DNA of 37,986 nucleotides, from positions 1 through 37,986 of the forward strand of contig JAFQFY010000076.1 of the NCBI GenBank assembly GCA_017398485.1, given 5' to 3'. The notes beneath the pieces were generated by a model. The model searched no databases. It had not been told where the DNA came from and saw only the letters and a list, made by a program, of their open reading frames with translations. The translations under genes and the position numbers were made by a program. This DNA comes from Clostridia bacterium (GTDB lineage: Bacteria; Bacillota; Clostridia; Oscillospirales; Acutalibacteraceae). The number at the start of each line of letters is the position of its first letter. The stretch's first letter is position 1. Positions 15,570 to 23,412 of the stretch are shown piece after piece.

Positions 15570-15659
15570 CATATAAAGAATATTTCCGTAGTGAGATATT
15601 TTTGTGCAAATTGTCCTTTTAACCGCGGTTGAGAGGCATATAGAAAGGGCGTGGGTTTC

Positions 15660-17723
15660 ATGCAATATTATCATGCAAAAAATATCCGTAACGTGGCTTT
15701 GGCGGGACATGCCGGATCCGGTAAGACCAGTCTGGTCGAGGCGGCCTGCTATCTGACCGGTCAGCTCGACCGATTGGGCAAAGTAGCGGACGGTAATACG
15801 GTCAGTGATTTTGATCCCGAGGAGATCCGTCGCAAGGTATCCGTGTCCACCTCGCTAGTTCCCGTGGAGTGGAAGGGCACCAAGATGAACTTCCTCGATA
15901 CGCCCGGCCTGTTTGATTTTGTCGGCGGCGTGCGCGAGGGTATCCGTGCGGCCGGTAGTACGGTCGTGGTCATCTCCGGCAAGAGCGGCGTGACCGTCGG
16001 TGCCGAAAAGGCGTTTGCCGCCGCGCAGAAAAAGGGCATCGCGACCATCTTCTTTGTGAATAAGCTCGACCGCGAGAGCGCGGATTTCTATAAAGTGTTT
16101 GAAGAGATGAAGGCCACCTTCGGTCCGATGGTGTGTCCGTTGGTCGTGCCGTACGTGGTTGACCACAAGGTGCAATGCTATGTCAATCTCCTCGAATACC
16201 GCGCTTATACCTATGAGAACGGCAAGGCGACCGCCGTGCCGATCCCGGATATGGGACACCGTCTGGAGGGTCTGCGTACGGCGATGAACGAAGCCGTTGC
16301 GGAGACGAGCGAGGAGCTGATGGAAAAATATTTCTCCGGCGAGGAGTTTACACCCGACGAGCTGATCACCGGTATCGCGCGCGGCGTGCGTCGCGGCGAG
16401 ATCGCGCCGGTGTTCTGCGGCTCCGCCGCCGAGCTCGAGGCGATCGACCAGTTGCTGACGGGCCTGCTGTGGCTCGCGCCTTGGGCAGAGACGGTTGCCG
16501 GCGAGATCGGCGAGGATGCCAAGGGTGAGCCGATCGAATTGGTCGTTGACGAGGATGCACCGACGGTCGCGACCGTGTTCAAGACGGTGGTCGACCCGTT
16601 TGTCGGCAAGATGGTGTATTTCAAGGTTATTCGCGGCAAGGTCACGCCCGACAGCACGCTGCTCAACACGCGTACGGGAGAGACCGAACGTTTGGGCAAA
16701 GTGTTCTTTGTGCGCGGCAAGAAACAGGAGGAAGCACCCTTTATTCCTGCCGGCGATATCGGCGCTGTGGCGAAGCTGGTCGGCACCGGCACGGGCGACA
16801 CGCTGTGCGCGCCCGAATGCCCCGTAACCCTGCCCGGTGTACCGTTTGACACGCCGTGTCTGTCCATGGCGGTGCGTGCCGAAAAGAAGGGTGAAGAAGA
16901 AAAGATCGCCTCAGGTCTTGCGCGTCTTAAAGAAGAAGATCCCACTATTCGTGTGGAGCAAAATACCGAAACACGCGAACTGATCCTTTCGGGTATGGGC
17001 GAACAGCATCTCGACGTCATCGCCTCGCGTCTGAAAGCCAAGTTTGGTGCCTCTATCATTTTGGCGCAGCCGGAGATCGCGTATCGTGAGACCATTCGCC
17101 GCAAGGTGAAGGTGCAAGGCAAGCATAAAAAGCAGTCCGGCGGTCACGGCCAGTACGGCGACGTGTGGATCGAGTTTGAGCCGGCGGAGTGCGAGGGCCT
17201 GATTTTCGAGGAGAACGTGTTCGGCGGCGCGGTGCCGAAGAACTATTTCCCGGCGGTGGAAAAAGGCTTGCAGGACAGCGCCAGAGAGGGCGTGCTTGCC
17301 GGCTATCCGTTGGTCGGTGTCAAGGCGACGCTGGTCGACGGCTCGTATCACCCCGTCGACTCGTCCGAGATGGCGTTTAAAACGGCAGCGAGCATCGCTT
17401 ACAAGGCAGGTATCGCCGATGCAAGTCCGTATCTGCTTGAGCCGGTCGATAACCTCAAGGTCTATGTCCCGTCGGACGCCACGGGCGATATCATGGGCGA
17501 TATCAACAAGCGTCGCGGTCGCGTGCTGGGTATGCATCCTGCCGAGGACGGCTTGACCTGCGTCGAGGCGGAGGTGCCGCACGCCGAGATGACGGATTAT
17601 GCGACGATGCTGCGTTCCACCACGCAGGGCCGTGCGTATTTCACCCTCACCTTTGAACGCTATGAGGAAGCACCGCAGCCGGTTGCCGCCAAGGTCATCG
17701 AAGCGCGTAAAAACGCGGAATAA
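15660..17723 (+). CDS. Elongation factor G-like translational GTPase
   Basis: The product has 687 residues with full EF-G domain order. The GTPase domain begins at once: P-loop GHAGSGKT (16-23), DTPGLFDF (G3) and NKLD (G4). Domain II follows (about 300-380), then III, IV (SGGHGQYGDVWIEFEP) and V (ending near HAEMTDYATMLRSTTQGRA). The P-loop differs from canonical EF-G (AHIDAGKT), and the usual switch-I sequence is replaced, so this is the paralogous EF-G-like group common in Clostridia rather than housekeeping FusA. It stands alone with its own promoter, not next to rpsL-rpsG-tuf. Its role is unsettled: perhaps a specialised translocase or ribosome-recycling factor. The ATG at 15660 is chosen since AGAAAGGG lies ten bases upstream; GTG 15651 sits too close to it. 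Confidence 0.88.
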   Translation: MQYYHAKNIRNVALAGHAGSGKTSLVEAACYLTGQLDRLGKVADGNTVSDFDPEEIRRKVSVSTSLVPVEWKGTKMNFLDTPGLFDFVGGVREGIRAAGSTVVVISGKSGVTVGAEKAFAAAQKKGIATIFFVNKLDRESADFYKVFEEMKATFGPMVCPLVVPYVVDHKVQCYVNLLEYRAYTYENGKATAVPIPDMGHRLEGLRTAMNEAVAETSEELMEKYFSGEEFTPDELITGIARGVRRGEIAPVFCGSAAELEAIDQLLTGLLWLAPWAETVAGEIGEDAKGEPIELVVDEDAPTVATVFKTVVDPFVGKMVYFKVIRGKVTPDSTLLNTRTGETERLGKVFFVRGKKQEEAPFIPAGDIGAVAKLVGTGTGDTLCAPECPVTLPGVPFDTPCLSMAVRAEKKGEEEKIASGLARLKEEDPTIRVEQNTETRELILSGMGEQHLDVIASRLKAKFGASIILAQPEIAYRETIRRKVKVQGKHKKQSGGHGQYGDVWIEFEPAECEGLIFEENVFGGAVPKNYFPAVEKGLQDSAREGVLAGYPLVGVKATLVDGSYHPVDSSEMAFKTAASIAYKAGIADASPYLLEPVDNLKVYVPSDATGDIMGDINKRRGRVLGMHPAEDGLTCVEAEVPHAEMTDYATMLRSTTQGRAYFTLTFERYEEAPQPVAAKVIEARKNAE

Positions 17724-17733
17724 ACGAACATAG

Positions 17734-17767
17734 AAAAAGCCACCCGAGAGTTCTCGGGTGGCTTTTG
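17734..17767. terminator. Bidirectional terminator
   Basis: AAAAGCCACCCGAG pairs with CTCGGGTGGCTTTT around AGTT. The plus strand ends in TTTT and the minus strand in TTTTT. It closes both the EF-G-like gene and the minus-strand RNA region to its right. Confidence 0.9.
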
Positions 17768-17777
17768 TTTGTTATGT

Positions 17778-17968
17778 TAGCCCCGCCGTGCCGTAATGCT
17801 GATGGATTAACCTGCTACTGTATTAAGCAGGTGGGCATCGCCCGACGCTTTCCGGCTCCCTTCGTCCCACGTGAGTGGGGAGGTCTGCACTCCACCGTCG
17901 GAGCAGGATTCCCGTATCCGAAATGTAGTAGGGTTAATGAACAGCAGTCCGCGGTCACAGCAGGAACT
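17778..17968 (-). ncRNA. ssrS: Structured non-coding RNA, probable 6S RNA
   Basis: The 190-base stretch between the EF-G terminator and the DUF1292 gene folds into one long interrupted rod. On the minus strand CCUGCUGUG (17964-17956) pairs with CACGGCGGG (17790-17782) over nine base pairs; two pairs are G-U here but would be C-A mismatches on the plus strand, which fixes the strand. Further helices follow inward: 17952-17954 with 17791-17793, CAGC/GCTG (17942-17945 with 17798-17801), 17932-17938 with 17806-17812, and 17925-17928 with 17815-17818. A large bubble and an apical arm (17896-17901 with 17842-17847) complete it. A local hairpin, CCUGCU/AGCAGG, lies in the 3' side of the bubble. Size, rod and bubble are the 6S RNA plan, which binds RNA polymerase. 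A terminator follows at once. I found no clear promoter, so it may be processed from the DUF1292 transcript. Identity is inference from structure. Confidence 0.55.
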
Positions 17969-17972
17969 CGGT

Positions 17973-18296
17973 TTAGCTCAAAGGCGTTTCGGAAGACTCC
18001 TCGACTTGGTTGATCTCGTAATATTCCGCCAAACGCTCCTCGAAAATGCCGGCAATATTCTCGAACATTTCGTCATCCTCGATGGGTACGAGCAGGTCAT
18101 CGCCCTGGTCGTTGACGACCTCAAGGATCACCAGCTCGCCGTCGTCCTCGATCGCTTCTTCAGCGTCGCTGTAAACGGGGAGTAGGGCGACGTAGCGGCC
18201 TTCATCGGTCTCGATGGCGTCCAAAACTTCAAATTGGTGTTCGTTGCCTTCGTCGTCCAGCACCGACACCAGATTGTTTCCGTATTCTTCGCTCAT
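17973..18296 (-). CDS. DUF1292 family protein (YrzB-like)
   Basis: The product has 107 residues and is very acidic, in the style of DUF1292: NLVSVLDDEGNEHQFEVLDAIE, then RYVALLPV, a Glu/Asp-rich stretch, and a C-terminal helix (IAGIFEERLAEYYEI). It has no membrane or catalytic motif. The function of the family is unknown; in many Firmicutes it sits near ruvX and alaS, which are not seen here. GGAGTG lies eight bases before the start. Its transcript probably continues through the structured RNA to the terminator at 17734-17767. Confidence 0.85.
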   Translation of the reverse strand: MSEEYGNNLVSVLDDEGNEHQFEVLDAIETDEGRYVALLPVYSDAEEAIEDDGELVILEVVNDQGDDLLVPIEDDEMFENIAGIFEERLAEYYEINQVEESSETPLS

Positions 18297-18326
18297 TTCT
18301 TTTCACTCCTTACAGTATGTGCTTTT

Positions 18327-18355
18327 ATCATAGCGTAAATTCGCATGTTCGTCAA
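18327..18355 (-). promoter_or_regulatory. Promoter of the DUF1292 gene
   Basis: On the minus strand, TTGACG (18355-18350) and TATGAT (18332-18327) are separated by 17 bases. Confidence 0.8.
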
Positions 18356-18461
18356 GATGCATTTTCTGTAATCGTGTGCTATGATTCGGCGGTTTTCGCG
18401 CACCACATCTGGGCGCTCGGCATACATTGTTATAGGAAATGACAGGACGGGAGGGGACAAG

Positions 18462-18683
18462 ATGGCGAATTATTATATTCACGTTGGATCGATCACGAAT
18501 GCGATGCGCGGCAAGAAATTATTGGAGGCGAGAGGCATGCGTTCCTTCGTTCATCGGGCGCCCAATCCGCCTGATGGGGACGGTTGCGGATACAGCCTGC
18601 TTGTTACGGCAGACGAACGAGAAGCGACGCGGATATTGCGTGCGGGCGGCGTGCGCGTGGTGCGTGTGAGCGAAGGATTGTGA
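18462..18683 (+). CDS. DUF3343 putative sulfur/selenium carrier protein
   Basis: The product has 73 residues: NYYIHVGSITNAMRGKKLLEA at the start, a conserved cysteine (Cys42) in DGCGYSLLV, then a C-terminal helix-strand pair. This fits DUF3343, described as a putative Se/S carrier-like family. It lies 12 bases before a cysteine desulfurase gene, and the pairing suggests Cys42 receives persulfide sulfur from that enzyme. The ATG at 18462 has GGGAGGGG upstream; earlier in-frame codons have none. The final acceptor of the sulfur is unknown. Confidence 0.8.
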   Translation: MANYYIHVGSITNAMRGKKLLEARGMRSFVHRAPNPPDGDGCGYSLLVTADEREATRILRAGGVRVVRVSEGL

Positions 18684-18695
18684 GGAGGAGACGAT

Positions 18696-19862
18696 ATGAT
18701 CTATTGGGATAATGCGGCGACGACGTGGCCGAAACCGCCGCACGTACAAGCTGCCGCACGGCAGGCACTGACGGTGCTCGGCGGCAATCCGGGACGCGGC
18801 GGTCATCGCATCAGTATGGCGGCGGCCGAAAAGGTGTACGAATGCCGCGAGGCAGTGGCAGGCTTTTTTGGATTGGACGATCCGAGCGGCGTCGTATTCA
18901 TGCCGAATTGCACAGCGGCGCTTAATGCGGTTATTCACGGTTTGTTAGACGACGGCGGACGCGTCGTTATATCCGATTTGGAGCATAACGCCGTGTGGCG
19001 TACGGTCAATGCGTTGCCGGGCGGTCGTGCGCGATTTGATATTGCCGCATGGTCGGAAAACGAGGACGAGACGGTGGAGAATTTTCGCCGCGCCATTCGT
19101 CCCGACACGCGCCTGATCGTCTGCACCCACGCCTCTAATGTGTTCGGTGTGACCTTACCTATTCGTCGTTTGGCGGCGTTGGCACATCAATGCGGCTTGC
19201 TCATTTGTGTAGATGCCGCGCAGACCGCCGGTGTGTTACCGATCGATATGCAGGCGGATGATCTTGACTACGTGTGCGTTGCGGCGCATAAGGGCTTGTA
19301 TGCGCCGATGGGTATGGGGGTGTTGCTTTGCCGCGAACGAGAACGTGTGGTTGCACGAATACAGGGAGGTACCGGCAGCCGTTCGATGCTTGCAGCCCAG
19401 CCGACCGAACTGCCGGATCGTCTGGAGAGCGGTACGCCGAATTTGCCGGGGATCTGCGGCATTCTCGGCGGATTACGGTTTGTGAAGGAGCACGGCAGAC
19501 AAACCGTGTATGCACATGAGATGTCGTTGCTTTCCCTTGTGTATCAACGGTTGAGCAACACGCAAGGTGTGCGCCTTTACACCAAAAAACCGCAACTTGG
19601 TGCGTGTGCGCCCGTGTTGTCGGTCAACGTCGACGGCGTGGCTCCCGAAGAGGCCGCGCGCCTATTGGATGCCCATGGCGTGGCGGTGCGAGCAGGCCTG
19701 CATTGCGCGCCGCTGGCACACGCTCGTTTCGGTACTTTGCCGAGCGGTACCGTCCGTTTGGCACCGTCCGCGTATTCGACCGCGCGCGAAGCAGAAATAA
19801 TTTGTAAACTTTTTGCGCAAATTGCGCAAAAAACATTGCACACCAAGAAAAATATGCTATAA
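18696..19862 (+). CDS. Cysteine desulfurase (class V aminotransferase family)
   Basis: The product has 388 residues. It begins MIYWDNAATTWPKP, typical of the Firmicutes desulfurase group annotated as class V aminotransferases. Lys199 in AAHKGLYAPMG is the PLP lysine, THASNVFG (144-151) packs over the cofactor, and Cys337 in AGLHCAPLAH is the persulfide cysteine. It removes sulfur from cysteine. There is no sufBCD or iscU nearby, so general iron-sulfur assembly is not its obvious role; the DUF3343 partner points to a dedicated sulfur-transfer chain. GAGGAGG supports the start. The last codons contain a striking palindrome and the cdaA promoter. Confidence 0.88.
   Translation: MIYWDNAATTWPKPPHVQAAARQALTVLGGNPGRGGHRISMAAAEKVYECREAVAGFFGLDDPSGVVFMPNCTAALNAVIHGLLDDGGRVVISDLEHNAVWRTVNALPGGRARFDIAAWSENEDETVENFRRAIRPDTRLIVCTHASNVFGVTLPIRRLAALAHQCGLLICVDAAQTAGVLPIDMQADDLDYVCVAAHKGLYAPMGMGVLLCRERERVVARIQGGTGSRSMLAAQPTELPDRLESGTPNLPGICGILGGLRFVKEHGRQTVYAHEMSLLSLVYQRLSNTQGVRLYTKKPQLGACAPVLSVNVDGVAPEEAARLLDAHGVAVRAGLHCAPLAHARFGTLPSGTVRLAPSAYSTAREAEIICKLFAQIAQKTLHTKKNML
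19810..19832. repeat. Perfect palindrome before the cdaA promoter
   Basis: Two 11-base arms, TTTTTGCGCAA and TTGCGCAAAAA, are perfect complements around a single A. The site lies in the final codons of the desulfurase gene and ends three bases before the -35 of the cdaA promoter, a position suited to a repressor or activator. It lacks a T-tract on the plus strand and a usable loop, so it does not look like a terminator. Confidence 0.6.
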
Positions 19863-19863
19863 T
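19836..19863 (+). promoter_or_regulatory. cdaA-cdaR promoter
   Basis: TTGCAC (19836-19841) and TATAAT (19858-19863) are separated by 16 bases, giving a leader of about 80 bases. Confidence 0.65.
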
Positions 19864-19948
19864 AAGTACAGATAAACTGGGTCGTTGCGTATACGCGCGA
19901 CTGTTAATAGAAAAATGCCGTGCTGACAGCATGGTCGGAGGGAACGGA

Positions 19949-20830
19949 ATGGCGGAATTTTTTACAACAATATGGGAAAGCATTTTGGCATTTCTCAGAT
20001 CATACAATTGGCTGACCGATACACTGGATATTGCGTTGGTGGCGCTGTTCATCTATTTTATCATTCGCTTGGTTCGCGATTCGCGCGCCGTTGAACTGCT
20101 TAAGGGAATTGCTGTGTTGGCGGTTTTGTATCTGCTGGCGTACCTGCTCAACATGACCACGGTGCTGTTCTTGCTCAAAGCGATATTTGACAACGGTCTG
20201 TTGGTGCTGGTGGTGATCTTCCAGCCGGAGATCCGCCGCGCGCTTGAACAGGCGGGACATTCCCGTAAAGGCTTGTTGCGCATGTTCGGCGGCTTCTCGT
20301 CCGTGGAGAACGCCGCACAGATCGACCAGTGGGAGAGAGCCATTGATGCGACCGGTAAAGCGGTCGAATTGTTGCAGATGCAGAAGATGGGCGCCTTGAT
20401 CGTGTTGGAACGCTCCACCAGACTTGGCGAGATCGTCCATTCCGGCACACGCATCGAGGCGGAGCCGTCAGGCGAGTTGATCGCAAATATTTTCTACAAT
20501 AAGGCACCGCTTCACGACGGAGCGATGATCATCCGCGACGGCAAGATCCACGCCGCAGGCTGCATTTTGCCGTTGACCGATAATCGCCAGATCAACCGTG
20601 AACTTGGTACGCGTCACCGTGCCGGTGTCGGTATGAGCGAAAACTCCGATGCGCTCGTGGTCATCGTGTCGGAGGAGACGGGAACCATTTCTCTCGCGGA
20701 TGGCGGCGAGTTGACCCGTAATTTCACGAAAGAAACGTTGACCAAGGCTTTGGCTGACCGTCTGCTGTGGAATCCCGAGGAGTCCAAGGTGAAGCCTGTA
20801 TGGCGCCGCAGAAAGGAGAGTCAGCAATGA
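19949..20830 (+). CDS. cdaA: Diadenylate cyclase CdaA
   Basis: The product has 293 residues. Three membrane helices fill residues 25-95 (around LDIALVALFIYFIIRLV and GLLVLVVIFQPEIRRALEQ). The cytoplasmic DAC domain follows with both signature motifs: DGA (190-192, in APLHDGAMII) and RHR (222-224, in GTRHRAGVGMSE). The enzyme joins two ATP into cyclic di-AMP, which controls potassium and osmolyte balance and cell-wall homeostasis in Firmicutes. CGGAGGGA seven bases upstream of ATG 19949 decides the start over ATG 19931. The stop overlaps the cdaR start (ATGA). Confidence 0.95.
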   Translation: MAEFFTTIWESILAFLRSYNWLTDTLDIALVALFIYFIIRLVRDSRAVELLKGIAVLAVLYLLAYLLNMTTVLFLLKAIFDNGLLVLVVIFQPEIRRALEQAGHSRKGLLRMFGGFSSVENAAQIDQWERAIDATGKAVELLQMQKMGALIVLERSTRLGEIVHSGTRIEAEPSGELIANIFYNKAPLHDGAMIIRDGKIHAAGCILPLTDNRQINRELGTRHRAGVGMSENSDALVVIVSEETGTISLADGGELTRNFTKETLTKALADRLLWNPEESKVKPVWRRRKESQQ

Positions 20831-22143
20831 AAAAACGTTTTTCTTTGAGCCGCGTGATGCACAACGAACGGCTGATGATGCTCGTCTCTCTGTTGCTTGC
20901 CATTCTCATTTGGTCCTTGGTGGTTTTCGGCCCGAGCAACACACAGGAGCACGTGATCTCCGGCGTGCCGATTTCGGTCACGCTCAACGACTATGCCAAT
21001 CAAACGCTGAATTTGCGCGTTGTTTCGGGTGCCAATGCGACTGCCACCGTTAAGGTGCGCGGCTTGCGCTCTGTGGTCAGCCGCTTGTCTGCCTCGGACA
21101 TTACCATCACGGCGGATACCGGTAACGTTATCAAAGAAGGCACCTACACGTTGCCGCTGCGCGTAGTTTCCAACGGTGATTACACCATTCAAAGCGTTGT
21201 CGGTCCCGATGGAAACAACGATACCGTCACTATCACGTGCGATGCATGGCGCGAAGCGTTCTTCCCCGTGACGGTGCAGATGCCGAATTTAAAGGTCGCC
21301 GATACGAAGAATTATCAGATCGGTACTCCGATCGTGAGTAATTCCGTGTTGAAAGACGGATTTATCACGCTGGCGGGCCCGCGTACGGATATAAACCGCG
21401 TTGACGCGGTCACCGCGGTAATCTCTGATGAGGCGGAGCTGACCGAATCCGGTGTATACACGGCAAAATTGGAAGCGCGCGATCAGGCGGGCGTGCTTAT
21501 TGAGAGCGTTTCGTTTGTCAACGCCGAGGACGGTACCGTCAGCGTGACGGTGCCGGTGCTGGTCTATCGCGAGGTAACGCTGTCTCCGACCGTTCTCAAC
21601 GCGCCCGAGGGCTACGCGAACGCATCGTCGCTCGTGACGGTCTCGCCCTCGAAAATCGAGCTTTGGGGTGTTCCGTCGGAGATCGACGATTACGTCGCGG
21701 CGGTGCAGGAACAACTGACCGTAGATTTTGATCACCTGAACGCGACTAATCTTAAACGGGAGATTAATCTTACCGCCACTGAGAGCATTCGTCCGGTCAA
21801 CGGGGAAGAAAAAGTGTCGCTCAACGTTAATATCTACAACGTGATCTCCAAGACCTTCGAGGTGACGATCAGCAACAAGAACTTCGTTGCACAGGGCGTG
21901 ACGTCGGGATATAAGGTGGTTGCCAAGCAGACGAAACTATCCGTGACGCTGTGCGGTCCTGCTTACGCGCTCAACGCCGTCAAGACATCGGATATCCGTG
22001 CTGTCGCAAACGTGACGCAGGGAGCGACCGGATTGCAGACGGTGTACGTCCGTGTTGAGGTGCCCGGCAAAACGACCGTCTGGCCTTGTTACGAGGACGG
22101 CAAGAACGGTGTCGAGATGCTGGTTTCGGTTGACAACGAATAA
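20827..22143 (+). CDS. cdaR: CdaR (YbbR-domain regulator of diadenylate cyclase)
   Basis: The product has 438 residues: one N-terminal membrane anchor (about 14-34, LMMLVSLLLAILIWSLVVFG), then an extracytoplasmic region of YbbR repeats, each opening with a pattern such as HVISGVPISVTL or YREVTLSPTVLN. CdaR binds and modulates CdaA. Translation is coupled to cdaA by a four-base overlap. In many Firmicutes glmM is the third gene; here a terminator follows instead, and the only glmM-like gene seen is the HTH fusion 18 kb to the left. Confidence 0.92.
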   Translation: MKKRFSLSRVMHNERLMMLVSLLLAILIWSLVVFGPSNTQEHVISGVPISVTLNDYANQTLNLRVVSGANATATVKVRGLRSVVSRLSASDITITADTGNVIKEGTYTLPLRVVSNGDYTIQSVVGPDGNNDTVTITCDAWREAFFPVTVQMPNLKVADTKNYQIGTPIVSNSVLKDGFITLAGPRTDINRVDAVTAVISDEAELTESGVYTAKLEARDQAGVLIESVSFVNAEDGTVSVTVPVLVYREVTLSPTVLNAPEGYANASSLVTVSPSKIELWGVPSEIDDYVAAVQEQLTVDFDHLNATNLKREINLTATESIRPVNGEEKVSLNVNIYNVISKTFEVTISNKNFVAQGVTSGYKVVAKQTKLSVTLCGPAYALNAVKTSDIRAVANVTQGATGLQTVYVRVEVPGKTTVWPCYEDGKNGVEMLVSVDNE

Positions 22144-22145
22144 CT

Positions 22146-22181
22146 AAGAAGCCTGTCGGCAAACTGCCGACAGGCTTCTTT
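22146..22181. terminator. Bidirectional terminator after cdaR
   Basis: AAGAAGCCTGTCGGC pairs with GCCGACAGGCTTCTT around AAACT. It separates the convergent cdaR and transglutaminase genes; the T-tracts are short on both strands. Confidence 0.8.
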
Positions 22182-23394
22182 ATTTCTTTCGAAGAATGAG
22201 AATGTGTTCTTCTCGCTCGGAATAGAGAGCGTAGTCCCATAGAGAGAGGCCGCTGTCTGCGAGGTGGGCGTTGACCATTTCCTTGGTGGTGATAGGACTT
22301 TTGAGGAACAAAAGCGCGCTATCGTATTTGTCGGGTGCAAACATCAATTCCACGTGCGTCGCGCCGTCTTGGATTTGCCGTGCGATGGCAGCGGCGATGG
22401 CCTGTCGCTGATAGGTGTCAAAATACAGTCCGTTGCGGTGGTAGTAGTTCTCCGTCGTTGCGGAGCAAGAGGGTATAAATTCTTGCCCTTCTCCGATGCG
22501 ATGGCTGATCGAGATCTGCTTAGTCGTGAGGTTGAAGTAGTTGTGGCGGATCTTGTCGCCGCTGTCGTTCCAGGTTGGGTCAAGATGGTAGTTGTTACCG
22601 TTGACGGTGACGTAATTCCACATATGCTTTTCGCCGTCGGAAACCGATTCGCCAAAGACCAGCGCACAGGGGATGTTCACGGCCTTGAGCAGCATTTGCA
22701 TTGCCCTCGCGTAGCCCTCACACACCGCCTTGCCTTCAACGAGCGCCGCGTAGGCCGTGTAGGCGTAAGGGTGTTGCGAATACCCTTTATCGGCGGCCGC
22801 TTGGTCGTAGGTGCAGCGGTCGAGGAGCTGACGGTGGATGTATAATTCCGTTTCGTACTCGTCGGTCGTATTCGGTGCGCCTTGCAGGATCGTCTGTACG
22901 GCGGCGTCTAATTCCTGCTTGGCGGTTTTGCGTTTGACGGCGTCCATAGAATAGATGAGCGTAAGTGTGTTGTAATATTGCTTGCCGTCTTTTTCGTAGC
23001 CTTCAACGCCGTAGACATTGGCGACGTAGAAGAAATGTGGGTTGTCGTTGGCAACCGCCTTGTAGAGTGCTTTGGCTTGATCTAATCCGTCCAGCGCGTG
23101 AGGAAGGTTGATACTGATGCCGATTTGCGTTTTGCTGTCGGTCTCGTCGTCACTGACGGTGACGTTGTCGTCGGTGCCAAAGCCGTCTGTCAGTGCGGTG
23201 TAGACGGAGCCGTAACAATCCTTCATTTCGGTGCTTAACGCCTTATATTGTCGATTGTTTTGAAATTCGTTCAGATAGGTGTAGGAATCCGGTACGTCGC
23301 GTTGTTCGGCGTTGCGCAACGGCAGACAACCGCAGCAGCCAAGCAACACGCAAACGACCGTGAGCACGGCGAGAATTCTTCGCGTGAATATCAT
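22180..23394 (-). CDS. Transglutaminase-like lipoprotein
   Basis: The product has 404 residues. A signal peptide ends in the lipobox LLGC (17-20), followed by two further cysteines, so the protein should be anchored to the outer face of the membrane. The C-terminal half holds a transglutaminase/protease-like core with Cys225 in GKAVCEGYARAM, His257 in GEKHMWNYVTV and Asp272 in HLDPTWND, a complete triad. Family members cleave or cross-link peptides, sometimes of the cell wall; no substrate can be named. It follows the LCP-like gene by 18 bases, suggesting a shared envelope role. AGAGAG precedes the start. Confidence 0.82.
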   Translation of the reverse strand: MIFTRRILAVLTVVCVLLGCCGCLPLRNAEQRDVPDSYTYLNEFQNNRQYKALSTEMKDCYGSVYTALTDGFGTDDNVTVSDDETDSKTQIGISINLPHALDGLDQAKALYKAVANDNPHFFYVANVYGVEGYEKDGKQYYNTLTLIYSMDAVKRKTAKQELDAAVQTILQGAPNTTDEYETELYIHRQLLDRCTYDQAAADKGYSQHPYAYTAYAALVEGKAVCEGYARAMQMLLKAVNIPCALVFGESVSDGEKHMWNYVTVNGNNYHLDPTWNDSGDKIRHNYFNLTTKQISISHRIGEGQEFIPSCSATTENYYHRNGLYFDTYQRQAIAAAIARQIQDGATHVELMFAPDKYDSALLFLKSPITTKEMVNAHLADSGLSLWDYALYSEREEHILILRKK

Positions 23395-23412
23395 GAAAAC
23401 GCTCTCTTTCTG

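Noticed and set aside
15577..15659. Riboswitch or attenuator in the EF-G-like leader
   Set aside because: No stable hairpin, terminator or conserved riboswitch motif is visible.
17778..17968. Cobalamin riboswitch, T-box, SRP RNA or tmRNA
   Set aside because: None of their conserved core motifs is present, and no suitable gene lies downstream on either strand.
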